Shown: positions 1 to 13,853 of the stretch, piece by piece | How the letters are laid out: each line of letters starts with the position of its first letter | Numbering within the stretch: position 1 is the stretch's first letter | DNA from: Merluccius polli | Lineage: Eukaryota > Chordata > Actinopteri > Gadiformes > Merlucciidae | Assembly (NCBI GenBank): GCA_030340625.1 | Contig: JAOPHQ010006581.1 | Coordinates: forward strand, 1 to 64,000 | Direction of reading: 5' to 3' | DNA: 64,000 bases | Notes under the pieces: model-generated | Databases searched by the model: none | Seen by the model: the letters and a program-made list of their open reading frames with translations, nothing else | Told to the model about the DNA's origin: nothing | Position numbers and translations under genes: made by a program

Positions 1-72
1 ACCAGTAGCAGGAGACTAAAATATAGTCACAACTATTCTTGGCGCATTTGAGTACAAGTGTCAGTCCATCAA

Positions 73-78
<6 letters not shown>

Positions 79-128
<50 letters not shown>
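79..128. repeat. (GT)n microsatellite
   Basis: About 25 uninterrupted GT units. Confidence 0.95.
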
Positions 129-130
<2 letters not shown>

Positions 131-460
131 AATTATTCAGGGATCTGTGAAATTAATAACGAGTGCAGTATTATTCTTTATCCATTAAGATAAGTTCTAG
201 TGAATAAACACCAAGCATATCTTGTGTGGGTACGACAGAAAGAGTATAAATGGTTAATTTGTAGGTCATAATATTCCCATTGCATATTTAGGTAGTGATA
301 CTATAAAAAGCTCATTCACAATGAATGATGGCTCCAGCAGAAGCTTAGCGTATCCTTCAAACTGTGTGTGTGTGTTGCTTCTGCCAGATCCAACCATGCA
401 GAAGGTCTATATAAGGACATCAGCACTGGACCTTGTCATTAATCACTTGGAAAGAAAAAG

Positions 461-587
<127 letters not shown>

Positions 588-716
588 ACCTGCCACCTGA
601 CCAGTCTGTTGTGGTGTCAAGACTTAAGTACAGTAAGTACAGTAAATGGACCATGCCGCTGCCTGTGTTACAAGCAGAAGTTGCCTCTGGTTTTGATTGT
701 ATGTTGTACATCCTTA

Positions 717-2267
717 GGGCCCTATTTTGCCGGTCTGAAACGCAAGTATGAACCGCAAAGCGCAAGTAGCTTTGTGGGCGGATCTTGGGCGCTGTTGCTA
801 TTATACTGGCGGGATAAATGACGCTCGCGCCCAGCGCAAATCTAAAATGGGTTGGTCTGAAGTAGCTACATTAGTCATAGGTGTGGTTTGGGCGTAACGT
901 GCAATAAACCAATCAGAGCGTCGGCTCACATTCCCTTTAAAAGCAGGCGCGCTTGTTCCATGGCGAGCACATCGCCAATACTGACCAGACGTGTCCAATC
1001 CCGCCGTAGCGCGCGCGCATGGCCATCAGAGGGAAAAATAATTAGTTATTCTGTTTAAATCTTTTCAGCTTTTCATTTTCCGTTGACAAAATGTAAATGA
1101 AGAAATGTCACAAAGACATACTTTCCGATCACTGAATCACGAGGTTATGAATGCATGATGATATATTTGCAATGTAGACCGAGATTACTTTGCTTATAGA
1201 CAGCGCTTGAAGTGGAAAAAAATAAGTGCCAGTACTGCGTACGACGGGGGGGGGGGGGGGGGGGGGGGGGGGGCGATTGTCGACCGGGGGGGGCCGATCA
1301 TAACCCACCCCCGGACCTACGACCGACGAGGGGGGGGGGGGGGGGCAGCCTGTGACAAGTGCCAGTACGCAAGAAAAAGTGCCGGTGCGTACCGGCCCAC
1401 TTCAAGCACTGCTTATAGATGAGCTCTTCTGTCAAATAAGCTGAAGCGCATTTTCAGTCTGCCGAATATCTTTCAGTTACACGGCTTCGTGTTTCTGTGT
1501 TTCCGATTATAAAACATTTCACGCGCTGTTGATGGCATAATAAAAGGTGTCATATGTGTCTTGCGACTATTGGTCAAACAGGTTCATTTGATCCGTCATT
1601 ACTATTAGCCTGAATATTTTTGGGTAACTGTGTAGGATTTACGCCTATTTGTTCACATATGTAAAAATTGGAGCTTCCTTGTAGATGAGAGAAGCAAAGT
1701 GTATGCACGTTACACACACTACACTATGGCCATCGGGACGGGCGGCCGTCGGGAGGTTCGGGAGATTTCCCCAACGGCCGGACGATTTCAGGCCGAGCCG
1801 GCCGGCCGTAATTATTTTTTTATTTTATTTTATATTTTTTAATTTGGTGTAGGCCTACTACTATTTTTGAGCCGGCCCCCCGTCAACAATCACGCATTCC
1901 CCCCCCCCCCCCCCCCCAACAATCGCGCATCGCCCCCCCCCCCACCGTCAACAATCGCGCATTCCCCCACCCTGATTATGGCCAAGCGCCCTTAAAATAG
2001 GGTCTGAATAAGCGCCACTGACTTTAAACTAGGTTTTTTCTGGTCTGTGGCGCTATTGTTTTGTGAAAGTGCAGAATAGCACCAGGGAACGTTTGCGCCG
2101 GGACACGCCTCCTGTTTTCGCTGAACCGCCCCCGGAGCGCAACTTCATTCCCCAAGTGAAGGACTTGCGCCTTGCGTCGGAAAATTCCAATGTGCGTCGG
2201 GTGCAAAATAGGAATTCCGCAAGCGCCAGTGAACAAAGTCAATTGCGCTGAGTGCAAGATAGGGCCC
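717..2267. mobile_element. PIF/Harbinger-like non-autonomous DNA transposon with nested insertion
   Basis: The element starts GGGCCCTATTTTGC and ends GCAAGATAGGGCCC, an imperfect terminal inverted repeat. A direct TTA flanks both ends (714-716 and 2268-2270), the 3-bp duplication typical of PIF/Harbinger. Both ends carry GCGC-rich subterminal sequence that resembles an abundant fish repeat beginning with GGGCCCTAT. The centre has no transposase frame. It contains a nested hAT MITE (1201-1411) and G- and C-runs with a repeated GTCAACAATCGCGCATT unit (about 1880-1970). Family assignment follows from the duplication length and termini. Confidence 0.72.
1201..1411. mobile_element. hAT-type MITE nested in the Harbinger-like element
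   Basis: A 211-bp insertion with termini CAGCGCTTGAAGTGG and CCACTTCAAGCACTG (14 of 15 inverted matches). It is flanked by a perfect 8-bp target duplication CTTATAGA (1193-1200 and 1412-1419). An 8-bp duplication and CAG-initial termini are hAT hallmarks. The interior is dominated by long G runs and is non-coding. Confidence 0.88.
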
Positions 2268-3010
2268 TTAGTGTGTGTAGCACTGCATTTCACTCACTAT
2301 AGGATCATATCTTGTCAGTCATGCAGTGTGTGTGTATGTGTGCATGTGCGTATGTGTGCGTGTGGTTTGAGGTTGTGGGGCATTTGTGTCTTAACAAACC
2401 AAAACCAGACTGTAACACACCAATGTAGGCCTATGAGAGTCAGGAAATGTATACCATTACCGCCTGTGTGTTTGTACGTTTCCACTCACTAGTGTAATAT
2501 CAACAGGAGCCACATCCATGGAGGACTAAATAAAACCGGTTCTCAGGCAGTGAGCCAGGTGGCTTGACAGTTACTGGACAGAATAAGTATAACAAGTGGA
2601 CCGCTTGGGGACTCTTTGAAACTCCTTCTGAAATATGCATTTCCTCTTTTTTTTAATTAAAAACTCGAGCCCTGTAACTAGGACGATCCAATTCTGGTCT
2701 TGTGGTGAGATGGTTTCTCGTCCCGGGGAACAGATGCTGACCTTGTTGGCATGGCCCACAAGATAGGCCAGGGGCCCACAGGGAAGCCCCTCCCCCACCA
2801 CCACTTCTGCCGGCCAAGGTGGCCCTGGTAGGCAAAGTGGGCTAATTGAGGGACGGGAGGAACCAGAGCCAGAGTATCTGTGCCCTGGTCCCCACATGCA
2901 CCTCAACACCTCCCACAGCCAATCAAAAGTTAATTCGCCACTAATTAGAGAGCTGGGCTGCAGACCAGCACAGATGCAAAAATAAACCCAGTGTCGCTCT
3001 TCCTCATCAC

Positions 3011-3075
3011 CTTTTCCTCTCTCTCTCTCTCTCTCTCTCTCCTCTCTCCTCTCTCCTCTCCCCCCCCCCCCCCGG
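3011..3075. repeat. (CT)n tract followed by a C run
   Basis: Pyrimidine-only stretch of CT and CCT units ending in a run of about 15 C. Confidence 0.9.
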
Positions 3076-5120
3076 CCTACTTTTCCAACAGCATTGGGAT
3101 TAAACAGACTCTTATTTGGATTTTAAAAAGGCAATCGACTTGGCAAAAAAAACAAACAGAAGAGTGTGTGCTTTCTTACTGAGCCAGTAGCAGCAGCGAT
3201 ACAAAGAGCCTCTATTTCGGCACTGTGCACCATGGTGATGACAAAGTATGGCCCCCAAATGGAGTGGTTCAAATAAACAGTGTATCGTTGTCACAACTTT
3301 GAACGCACATTTCGAATTTAGACTGCAATGACGTAGTGAAGCTTTCTTGACAGTGCAATCACACAATGAATGATACATGGCAAACAGACGGTATAATCTT
3401 ACATGTTTCATATCGGATTACATCCAGCATAAAGCTGTATCGAAATGAAAACGTTTCTTAGAAAGTACAAGTCAAGTGTCCTAGTTCACTCATGATGGCA
3501 GACACATTTGCGGATTGCAAATTCACTGGTTTTTAATGTGGCAAATGCAATGCAAAGCAGTACAGCTGGGCCAGCCAGAGAGAATCGTAATAATGTCACA
3601 TGGGCGCATTTATTTGTAATGCAATATGGAAATGATGTATTTGCCTATCAAACTTCTGGGTTACAATACTTTATTATTACCATACAACTTAGTTGCTATG
3701 GATTTGCCTAAAGTGTGCTCATGACAAAACAACAAACAATCACAGCATAACAGTCAAAGACACATAATAAGATAAAAAACATGACACATAGCCCCCACCC
3801 CATAGAACATACATACATAACATGCATTCATGGATATAAGATATTGACAGTCCAAGAGGAAAGTCAGGTGCTTTAAAATACAGAAGTAGTTTGTGCTTTG
3901 CTTTCGTGAAGTGCTGATGCAAAATTACTCTTCTTTGCAGTAAACCCAAAAATGGAGACAACCACTCTACAAACTTTCTACAATGACGACAATAGCAGTC
4001 TTACGGCAGATGGACGAAAACAACATATGGCTGAGCTCCGGGACAGGGTGGAAGAGGCAGAGGTCAAGCCCTCATCCCAGACTCAGGAGGGCCATGCTAT
4101 AGGCTGCTCACAGCATGCACATTCCTTCCCATCCAGACAGCATTACTAGCAAACTGGAAGGGAATGGTCCCTTAGAAGGGAACTTGAGCGCTTGTCCTGC
4201 AGCGAGAACCCCTACAGGGTACTGCTGGGAGCCACCTGGACGCCACATGATTACTTCTTACCTCACCTCTCCCACGGTCGCCAAAGCAATCAACCCCCCC
4301 GTGTGTTTCCTCATTCACACCCTGCACAGCAACTATCACACTGCTATCCACCTCCACAGAGATCCATGTTCTTCCAACGACCCACAGGACCTTATTTTCT
4401 GCTCCGTCTTGTCTTAAAGCAGCCGTCTCTTCGCCGTCTCTGACAAAAACACGAAGGTGAAGAGGCTTGTCTGACATTAGCGCGCCCTGACAAAAAGCTG
4501 ACCGAAACGACTTTTATCTTGAAATACAACAGAAAAAGGAGATTCCCCTTCCAGGTGAACCCAGCTGAAGATTTAAGTACATGTTTATGCTGGTGTGTCA
4601 TCACACAGTGGAAAATAAACCTCCTTCCACTTTCTCCTATAAAAATTGTGAGTGAAACCATAATCTCTGGGTCAGATCCATTCACAATCAGCCATCCATC
4701 ACTTCCAACCCCTCCGGAGGCCCAGCACTGCCTATTAAAACGCCACATCTCCGCAGCCCCCTCATCTACTTTCAGCTTGTTTGTCCATAGCCGCTCCGAA
4801 GAGGAGTTCTAACCAAGGAGACTTAAAATAAGCAACCAGTTGCTAGGTGACACCTGCATCTATTACTAGACCCAAACACATCACGCATGGATCTCAGCAA
4901 GAAGAAAAGACTGCAATGTGTTACTAATGCCCATGTCCATACAAAATATCCCTATTCAGACATGGGTGCCTCTGAACCTCAATGGAGCCATCGTCATCGA
5001 ACTTGTGAGTAATAATATAATAACCCATTAGCACATGGTAAACTGGTACACATAAGCTCCTTTGACAGTGTTGAAGCTTTTTATCTGGCTTTGTATTGTA
5101 ACATTATAAATGGCTCATAT

Positions 5121-5438
5121 AGGGCTGCACGATTATAGCAATAAAGATAATTGTGATTATTTTGCCCGATATTGTGATTGCAATTATTCATTGCGATTAA
5201 CAGACTATCGATTAAATTAATATCCCGTGGTGCTTACTGTTTATAAAAATACAATAATAAAGCAATTGCCGAGTTTGTAATTTGATTTCATGCAACAGGC
5301 ATGCAAAATCAGATTTAGGTTTTTAAAATGATTGTCATGTTATTTTTTGGAATACATTAATTAAAACATTTCATGATTAGCTAATTGTAGAGGCCAAAAT
5401 CGCGATTTCGATTAATATGGAATTTGTTGTTCTGCCCT
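5121..5438. mobile_element. hAT-like MITE relic (AGGGCTGCACGATT family)
   Basis: Begins AGGGCTGCACGATTA and ends with the rough inverse TCTGCCCT. The AT-rich interior contains repeated GTGATTATTTTG and ATTGTGATTGC motifs. A second copy of the same motifs starts at 63728. I see no clean 8-bp target duplication, so this is a decayed copy. Fish genomes carry many repeats with this start. Confidence 0.6.
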
Positions 5439-7249
5439 ATTTGACAGGAACATTTGAGATAGACACGCAAAACACACCATGATCAGGTGCCTCAGTCTTT
5501 TGTAAAACAAATGCAAAGAGGGGCTTTACGTGACGCAAGGTGTTGGTATCCACAACCATGCCAAGCACCTGACTTGACAATGCCTCAGCTGGATTCAAAA
5601 ACATTATGTAAACATGGCCAATATCTAGTCTTATATGATGATCAATATTAGAACATCGATGTAGGCATATTGTCCAGCTCCGCCACATACTATTCAATAG
5701 AAATAAGAAACAACCTTTTTAAATCATATATTACCATGATTTGCAACACCGATTCTTGACAGCCCACAGCCTTGAGGAGTGGAATGGATTTCAATTAGAA
5801 CTGATCTGTTTGATCCAGTAACACGTAGCCACTAAAAAACAAACCTGCAAAACTCATAATAGGCATGTACTGGGAGTTCAATGTCTAAGCTTATAACAGA
5901 GCCTTTCTGTCATTGACCCTTGACCCCTAGTCCCCCTAGTGCGTGTGCATGTGTGTCGACACACGGTCAGAAAGGAGGATATTGGCTTACAGGGGAGCGG
6001 GGGCAGAGTTATAAATAGCTGTGGCTACATGGGGAGCTGTGCTTGAGGACAAGGTGGGTAGTTGGGGTTGGGGGAGCAGGAGTGGAGGGAACATGGCTTA
6101 TTGGCTAACTGGCTTGTGTATAGCAATGCAACATCTATGTGCATATTATCTCATCTGAATGCTGGCCCATTGGTTAAGCAAAGCAAAGGTTCACAAATCA
6201 GCCAGAAAGATAGAAAATGATTATCATAATCATGAAAGACGCACCCCTCACAGGACCAACTGGTCTTAGGTGTGTCCCTTGGTCTTCGGAGGAAAACGTG
6301 TGTGTTGAAACAGGTGCTGCCATTTTCTAACCAAATGCAATAGAAACAGGCCGAGGCAGCTTCCACCAAGGATATGTCGCCACGCACCATTAATAAACCC
6401 AGCATGGATAACCCATGAAAGACGTTGGTGGCGGCATGTAAAATAAGGGATGTACTCCTACGCATATGTATGTTCTAACTCTTGTGCACACAAACACATT
6501 TCTCTAAAGAAAAGGTAAGAAACAACAATGCAATCATCTCAGGGTTTTTTAAGGCAATAAGAGTCATCAGCAAACAGGAAATTACAATGCAGGCAAAACC
6601 CCAGCTGCGTGGCTCCAAAGCCTTTTCAATCGTTGCCATGACTACAGCACACGCCCACATATACCGTACCCGTTTTGAGAAACAAAAAAAGACGTGACTA
6701 TACGGTCCAAAACAATATTCCCAGCTGCATGCAGGACTCTTACCAGTGGGTTACGCTCCCTCTCGAACCCCCATAGTGTGAAGACTTTTCATAAGGCAGG
6801 TGGTTGCATAAAGACCAAGCTACGCTAGCCTTAGGTTGCACTTCTTGAACTATGTGTTTTAGGACTAGAAAGCTTACTTTAGTGAATTGCTTATTTTAGC
6901 CAAGATCATGTAGACGGCAAAACCATGTATGTTTATGGCAACGATGCAATGAACAACTGGTGTGTCTGCCCATCAGATAAAACTTGCACTGAAGTATCTC
7001 CACAGTGCTTTCTGGCATTGCACACATGTTTGCTTGTTTTTCTGAAACGTCTTCTCAAGGATATCCCTGCCTTCAGTTTTCACAATGCTAAATCTGGAGC
7101 GAAGCAGATGAACTGAGGTCAGGGGGAAGGAAGGAAAGAAGAGGATGGGCAGAGGGTGGGGGGTTTCTTCAGACGGCAAACTTGATGACGATGTCAAATC
7201 ATCCATTAAACTTGACCAAGTGCAACATGGTACAAACACATTCATTCAT

Positions 7250-7268
7250 ATGTAAAAAAAAAAAAAAA
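7250..7268. repeat. poly-A run
   Basis: Short A run, interrupted near its end. No retrogene body is visible upstream. Confidence 0.7.
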
Positions 7269-7919
7269 ATACATTTTTAAAAAAGCCAGCTTAAATGTGA
7301 TTAAGGACAGTCTGTACTAAGAATATTTTGCCACATAACATCTCTATTCTACATTCAAGGACAAAGCTGTATAAACTTTTAACAAATGCTTATTCCAATA
7401 CTCAAAATCACAGTGATGACTGAGCAACATTAAAACGATCAACAATATAAACAGTCATGCAAATCAGTGTTTCCCTTGCCACTACATTTTGTGATTTACT
7501 TAAATAAACACCAAGCCCATTAGGCTAATTGTGGTAGCAACAATAAGGTTAGTATTGATTTTCTAATACTTGTTTGTATTAATACTCACGCAACTAAAGT
7601 GATTACTTCAGTTGCTAAAAGATTGCCAGACCACATCGCCACAGTTGAAACATTTCACCAAGACACTGTAAACAGGTCATAAACAGTGGCAGATGCACCA
7701 CAAAAGAAACAGGTGTGTGTTCACAACATTGCATGTTCAAGACGGTACACTTACAATCCCACCTAGCAACACAGCAAGAATAAGAGGATTCAGATCAAGT
7801 CAAAATGTATCATGGCTTTGTACAATTTTACATGTTTAGTGCATTTGTACCGCCATCCATAATGAAAACATATGGGCTAACAGAAACCCTTATGTGCTTG
7901 CAGGACAACAGACAGTCAA

Positions 7920-8250
7920 GATAAAAGGTATCTTTCCCGCCACTGGCCTGCCTCGCCTTCCTTTTGATCAGCACCCTCTTAGCGTTAACTTCTGGCCTCT
8001 AATCCATAATGACAAGAGGCTTTTTACAGCAGGGCTACCCCTCACGTTCAATGGGGCTTAACGCAGCGCTGTTTTCTTTGTGTTGTGGTAATTAGATTAG
8101 CTAATCAGCCTCTTTTAATATTTTTTCTTTTGTATTATTTCTTATATACGTCCGCGCCTGCTTGGTTTGCATTGAAGTGGCCTCGTAGACGAGAATGGAG
8201 TGCAGCAACATGGTGATTAGCAAGGCTCTTCAGTCAGTGCTGAATTTATG
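7920..8250. promoter_or_regulatory. candidate conserved non-coding element in inpp5a intron 1
   Basis: Unique, complex, repeat-free sequence with dense homeodomain-type cores (GGTAATTAGATTAGCTAATCA around 8087-8107, then TTTTAATATT and GTGATTAG). This composition is typical of developmental enhancers. It has no convincing reading frame. The call rests on texture alone; no alignment was possible. Confidence 0.3.
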
Positions 8251-8919
8251 TTTAGACATTTTATTGAAGTGTATCAATCACAAGGCTATCATATGTAACA
8301 TACATGTAACTGTGAACTATGTAACTGTAAAAATGAGGACATAAATGTAGCATAATGATAACAGATAAAGGAAAAGTAAAGAAAACAATTCCATCTACAA
8401 AACAATGAAAAAGGCAACCAAAATCCCGTAAACACCCATCCGAACTTATATGTATTATACACCTGTGATAACCTGATGGGAATGTGTCAAGAACTTGGCT
8501 GAAAAAACAAGCTTCTTCAGCAACCACTTTTTCCAGATGGAGCCTTGTTTTGAGAAGCCACACTATTGACACAAGCAAAATAGGAAAATAATTATCACTA
8601 ACTGGTTCCACCTGAAAAACACACACGTCAACGCCCATGGATAATTTCAGCCGGTGGCGACAATCAGCTAAAGATCTTTCTGTTTTTCTCTCATTGTGAC
8701 GGTAAGGACGTGGGAGCGATGTGGAGTGTGTGCAGGACACAGAACTGCTGCTCCCACAGTCCTCTCAGTACCCAGACACAGAGGTCAAGGAAAAGACATC
8801 CTCTTTGGATAAAGAGGGGTTCCTTGAAAAATAACACATTTCACGTCACTGCCCTTTTCAATTATGTGCCGAAATACATACTCGTATACAAATACGAGTT
8901 GCTACTGTGACCATCATCA

Positions 8920-8969
8920 AATTGGGTGGTTATCTTATGACTTCAGAGTCATAAGATAACCACCCAATT
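8920..8969. repeat. perfect 23-bp inverted repeat (hairpin)
   Basis: Arms 8920-8942 and 8947-8969 are exact reverse complements around a 4-base spacer TCAG. The outer bases begin and end AATTGGGTGG / CCACCCAATT. Confidence 0.95.
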
Positions 8970-11900
8970 AGATTTTATTAGATAAAATAGCCTACATTTT
9001 TTTAGATCTGATAAGATTTATTGGGCATCCATTCATATCCTTTAATTCAGAGCAATTGGGTTTGTCTTTGACTCTACATTAGAGGATACTCTGCATTAGG
9101 GTTTGGTGGTCCCAGTCCCCACCAGGGGGTGCTGTGGTGAACACCACATTTGTACAACATTAATACAGATGTATGTGTCTCATGTGTTAGATATGTGCCA
9201 TATCCACTTCAAAGAAACAAGGTAAAACTATGTGTGCAGGCAATTAGATTATCTACGAGAATTTTGAAGCCCACCTTTAAGTTTTGAATTTCACAACAGT
9301 CCTGTGGTTCTTGAATACCTGTGCCAATCAAGTCAAATATGTTTTTCTCAACATACAAATACAATACTCAGATTAGTGCAGCAAGTAGGGGCCCATAAAT
9401 TGCTTTATCTTTGCAAGTCTATAAACAAATGTGCCAAAAGAGGGAGAGGTCTGGTGCAAATCGCGCTGAGAGTAGCGAAACCAAGTTTAGCGCAGTGAGT
9501 TGATCTCATTAATCTCATCTCATCTAGACGCCTGTGTGCACACGGTCACACAGACAATGGTGTCTAAGCCAAAGTATATTAAAACTACAAGGCTATGAAA
9601 TTGTACTTTCACAACACCAAATGTATAAAAGATTATTATACTGATCCTGAAACTGTAAATTGCATTACAAATTGATGCTGCTTAATGAGTGTGTTTAGTG
9701 CTACGTTTCCGCAGCATTTATGTTTATGTTTTTCAGCTTCAGTTGGCTGTTGTCTGTATCTCCAGGTCAGGTGACTGACAACCAGTCAAATCCCACCAAG
9801 GCCAGAGGTTTCCTCAAAGAATACATAGGAGATACAAATGTTTTCTTGATGAGATTCTTGTGAGCCTATCAAAAACAACAAAGTTGCTTACATTGGCACC
9901 ACTTCTTGGGGATACATTGGATAATCTTGGGGATTATCAGAGTTGCTTTAAAGATGGGCAATGTGTTTATGTAGACAAAATTAGTGATAAACTAAAAGAA
10001 ATTCAGCGGTTATTATTAGCTTTATCATCTGTATACAAACTTCTGTTGTTCAGCAGGCGTCCATAAGCTTTGATGCAGTCGCTGTAGAGAGGTCGAAGGT
10101 GAGGAAGGAAGGGACAATAAGGAGCACAGGAACAGGAAGTGGTTAGCGACAGAAAAGAGACGCCAAGAATGAGAGACGGAGTTGACCTGACTGTGCACAC
10201 GTTGCTCTCAAGTGTCGACACAAGTTCCCTTACTCTCTGTACACTAATTAACAGGATCCCAGTCATAGTCTCTAGGTAACACTGGCAGCACTACCTTGCA
10301 GTACTTTGGCTCTGCCCAACAGCAGGCCATGTCCTATCTTTCCGTGTAAAACGACCAACAACTTTCCTTCTCTTATTTGGCTTACACTTTGACTCTTTCC
10401 ATTCCCTGTCTCTCTCTCTCCCTCTCTATGTCGGCCTCTCCGTTGCCGGGTGTTATCTCGTGGCGTGCTCCTGCATGCGGCATCCTGTTTGCGCTAGGTC
10501 AGGAGGACAAACATGGTCTCTGTGTGACACCCAAGACATTTCACAGGCCATCGCGTATTCTGCATGGGCCTTGGTATCTCTATAATTGGGCTCTTCCTGC
10601 TGTGGGACTAGGAGTGGGTGAGGGACAAGAGTGGAAAAGAAATTCAAAAAGACGAGATTGAGGAAGGGAGAGGGAGAAAGAGGGAGGGAAAATAAGGGGG
10701 GGGGGGGGCAGAGGGGGGAGCTCCCACTGGGTCGAGTGGAGAGGAGAGACCAGTGTGAAATAGTTTTATAAGTCGGGAACAAATACAGGTAAAGACATGG
10801 CTTATCCAGAGCCAAACTATACCCAAATCAGGGCTGGACATGTCTTGACAACGGCTCTTTCACAACGGCTCCCTGAAGCATTGACCTTCAGCATGGGCCA
10901 GAAAGCCGGCGTTCCAAAATAAGCAGGAGGGAGCAGAGGGTTTCCACAACACTGACCTCAACCCCAGCTCAAACTGAATTCCTTTCATGCTCTACCAGCA
11001 CCAGCGCTGCGCCCGCACGGCGGTTAACTGTGAACCGAGAGCCTGACCAGGACACACGGCTCGCTTCGTCTTGGTCAGTTTTTAGAGGACCACCTGGGAA
11101 GGTCTGGACCATAATTGTGAACTTACATGTGCCTGCATGGTGGGTTGTTTTGGATCAAAACGTCTCCAACAGCCATTCTCTTCAGCCCATTGTGACGGTG
11201 ACGTGCACTTTTGCACAGTTGGTTCATTGACAACGATAACCGAAATAAATGGTAGACGTCAAACGTTTAAGATATAACAAGATCCAACAAACTTTATATT
11301 ACTCACTGGATTCTCACGTTTCTCGATGTTATCCACATGGAACAATCAACTGTCCATATAAATGGGGTTATGGAAGACAATCTGAATCAATGGCATCTGG
11401 CTGCTAAGACATTGAAGACTTTGGTGTAGTCATTACACTAACTAATCTACCATCACAAAGTCTTTCCATCACAGTCCTGGGGGTGGGGTATTGTTGTATT
11501 GTATTGTATTATGTTGTATTGTAATCCCAGTCTGTTAAGGTTTCTGTCTTTGTATTCACACTTGTGTATTGTATTTTGAAATGTTTTACAATTTCTAAAA
11601 AAAAAAAACATTTGATCACAAAAATATATAACAAGATGTAGTTCTTTAGGAGTTATTTGCAAAAAGCTCCTTTGTAAGTAATTGAAAAAATGTCAATGAA
11701 AACATAAAGAGGGCAGGATCAACAGCAAAAAGAGACCCTTAAAGCATACTGCCTCACGCATGTCTGCTGGTAATTCACATTGTTGAGAATGTCTTCTCCC
11801 TATACTCTCGCATGTACATGGTCCCTCCCAGGTTATTTTAAGACGTTTGTTTTGTTTTGGGGGTGGGGTGGGGGTCTTGAAGGAGTTTAATGGGGCCCCA

Positions 11901-13691
11901 TCTAGGAGTCACAAGCTGTTTATTTTGAGCCCGGCCCTGTTGAAGTAGGAGCACAAGACACTCCCTAAAAGAGAGGACTGAACGAGTGACATGCACTTAA
12001 AAGGGAAATGACAAAGTTACTTCATTCACGATATGATCAGCTAATTTCACAACCACGTTCTATAACATTTGAGGAATCAACGCCTCAAAACGCTGTTGAG
12101 AAATGGCCTAGAAAAACAAGGCACAGCCTAGATTTCCAAGGTCAAAATTAATAAGTGTTTCATGCATTAGCTAGGCCTATGTGCGAGCAACCTACTTCAA
12201 AGATAGACAGTTAATGGAATAGCCATATAGGTCATTAACAAGACTGAGGCAAATACGTTTCTCATTTCCTCATCCATCTTCCTTTTTGCACTCAACTGAA
12301 TTCTTTATGCCACCCTGGCAACAGATGAATGGTTTGGGTGATGACGCTGGTTGCCATGAAAATAACCCTGCTTCCCTTGAGATCAATACATTCTGTCTTT
12401 GTAGGGTAAAGGTAGTGTGCAAGATGTAGCAGTACTTTCCTAATCCACGTCTTTCAGTTAAGTTAAACAAACCCAATTACCAAGGCACAGTTGGTAATCA
12501 GATGATTCTTTGGCTGCTACTGTTTACTTTACATTGCATATGTATACTAAACATTTTTTTCTAAACTAATGTAAACTAACGTACGAGTAGAAACGTGTCT
12601 AGTTCAGTTTGTTCCCAGGAGAGTGCAGTTAAGAAATAGAGCGACCCAAAGACACCGCTGAATGGACAGGCACGCCATGATGTGAATGGCCACCCCACAA
12701 ACGTCTGATCGGAAAAAAACAAAACAATGGGCGTTGTGTTGCGCCGGAAGCTTGTGAAACAATGAAACTGCCTACACAGGGGTCAGTTTAAAAAAAAAAG
12801 TGGGAGAAGTCATTTATAGCAGCATCTTTGCCATCATTTACCTCATACCTCCGCACACAATAAGAGGGCAGGTCCTGCTCGTCACAAAACAGGCCTAATC
12901 GCTTCTACAGAGAGCTGGCTGGTACCATAAGTCCCATTCATCATCTGAAAGCATCCCACCGTTGCCCCCGCCCCCCCCCCCCCCCCCCCCCCTCCGCCCA
13001 TAGGGAGGCCTGTCTGACTCCTGTGACCCCCCCCCGGCACAGTAAAGACATGGCAGGAGACAGCCAGGACATGGAAAACATTCTCACACAGACAAACACA
13101 CACAGCACAGGATGAGGGTGTGTGTACAGGCCGTCAGGAGAGAGAGGCGTAAACAGGAATTGAAAGACAAAGTGCTGTCTAATCTCCTTTTCCAGATGCA
13201 AAACAAAAACCAAAACAGTGCAAATGCCCACACATGATATGCACAAAAAAAGGGTTCCCCTGTTTGTTTATGTTCAAACTGCTCTCGCTTGCTAATATAC
13301 AATAAGTCAAATCCACAGACAATATTTGATATTATCGTTTATTACTTGCCATTCTATTTTTGGTCACAATGTTTCATGTCACAATGTTTGCCATACTCTG
13401 GCTTTTGGTTAAAACAACATTTATCCTGAAAAAGAGGTGGGGAATACATGTGGACATACCTCCTTTGGCATTTCTGTGTTTGGTTTTCCTCAGGAATTCC
13501 CCATGAGTACCTACTTCAGTAGTAACAAGTAAGTAAGTTTAATTTTCATGTCAGCTGTCACTCAAAGATAATATGCCAGTTGGCTATAAGGTTTTTTATA
13601 GCACCATTTATCTGAACAACAAACCCAAAAGGGCCTAAGGAGAGTTCTTGTCTTAGTAGGAAACCTGTGTTGGCATGAAGCCTACAAAGTT

Positions 13692-13853
13692 ACGTTGAGA
13701 AGAGAAGAGGGAATGCAATATATTTTGTGACACATGGTGGTGAAGAAAATATATTGCATTCCCTCTTCTTTTCTCAACGTAGAAGAGAAGAGGGAATGCA
13801 ATATATTTTATATTTCATTTATTTTTATTTTTTTATGGTGGTGAAGAAAATAT
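13692..13853. repeat. compound inverted and direct repeat
   Basis: A 35-bp unit at 13692-13726 recurs inverted at 13746-13780 (34 of 35 matches). It then recurs directly at about 13781-13809. The neighbouring ATGGTGGTGAAGAAAATAT also occurs twice (13734 and 13835). The pattern is that of a duplication with inversion. Confidence 0.9.
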
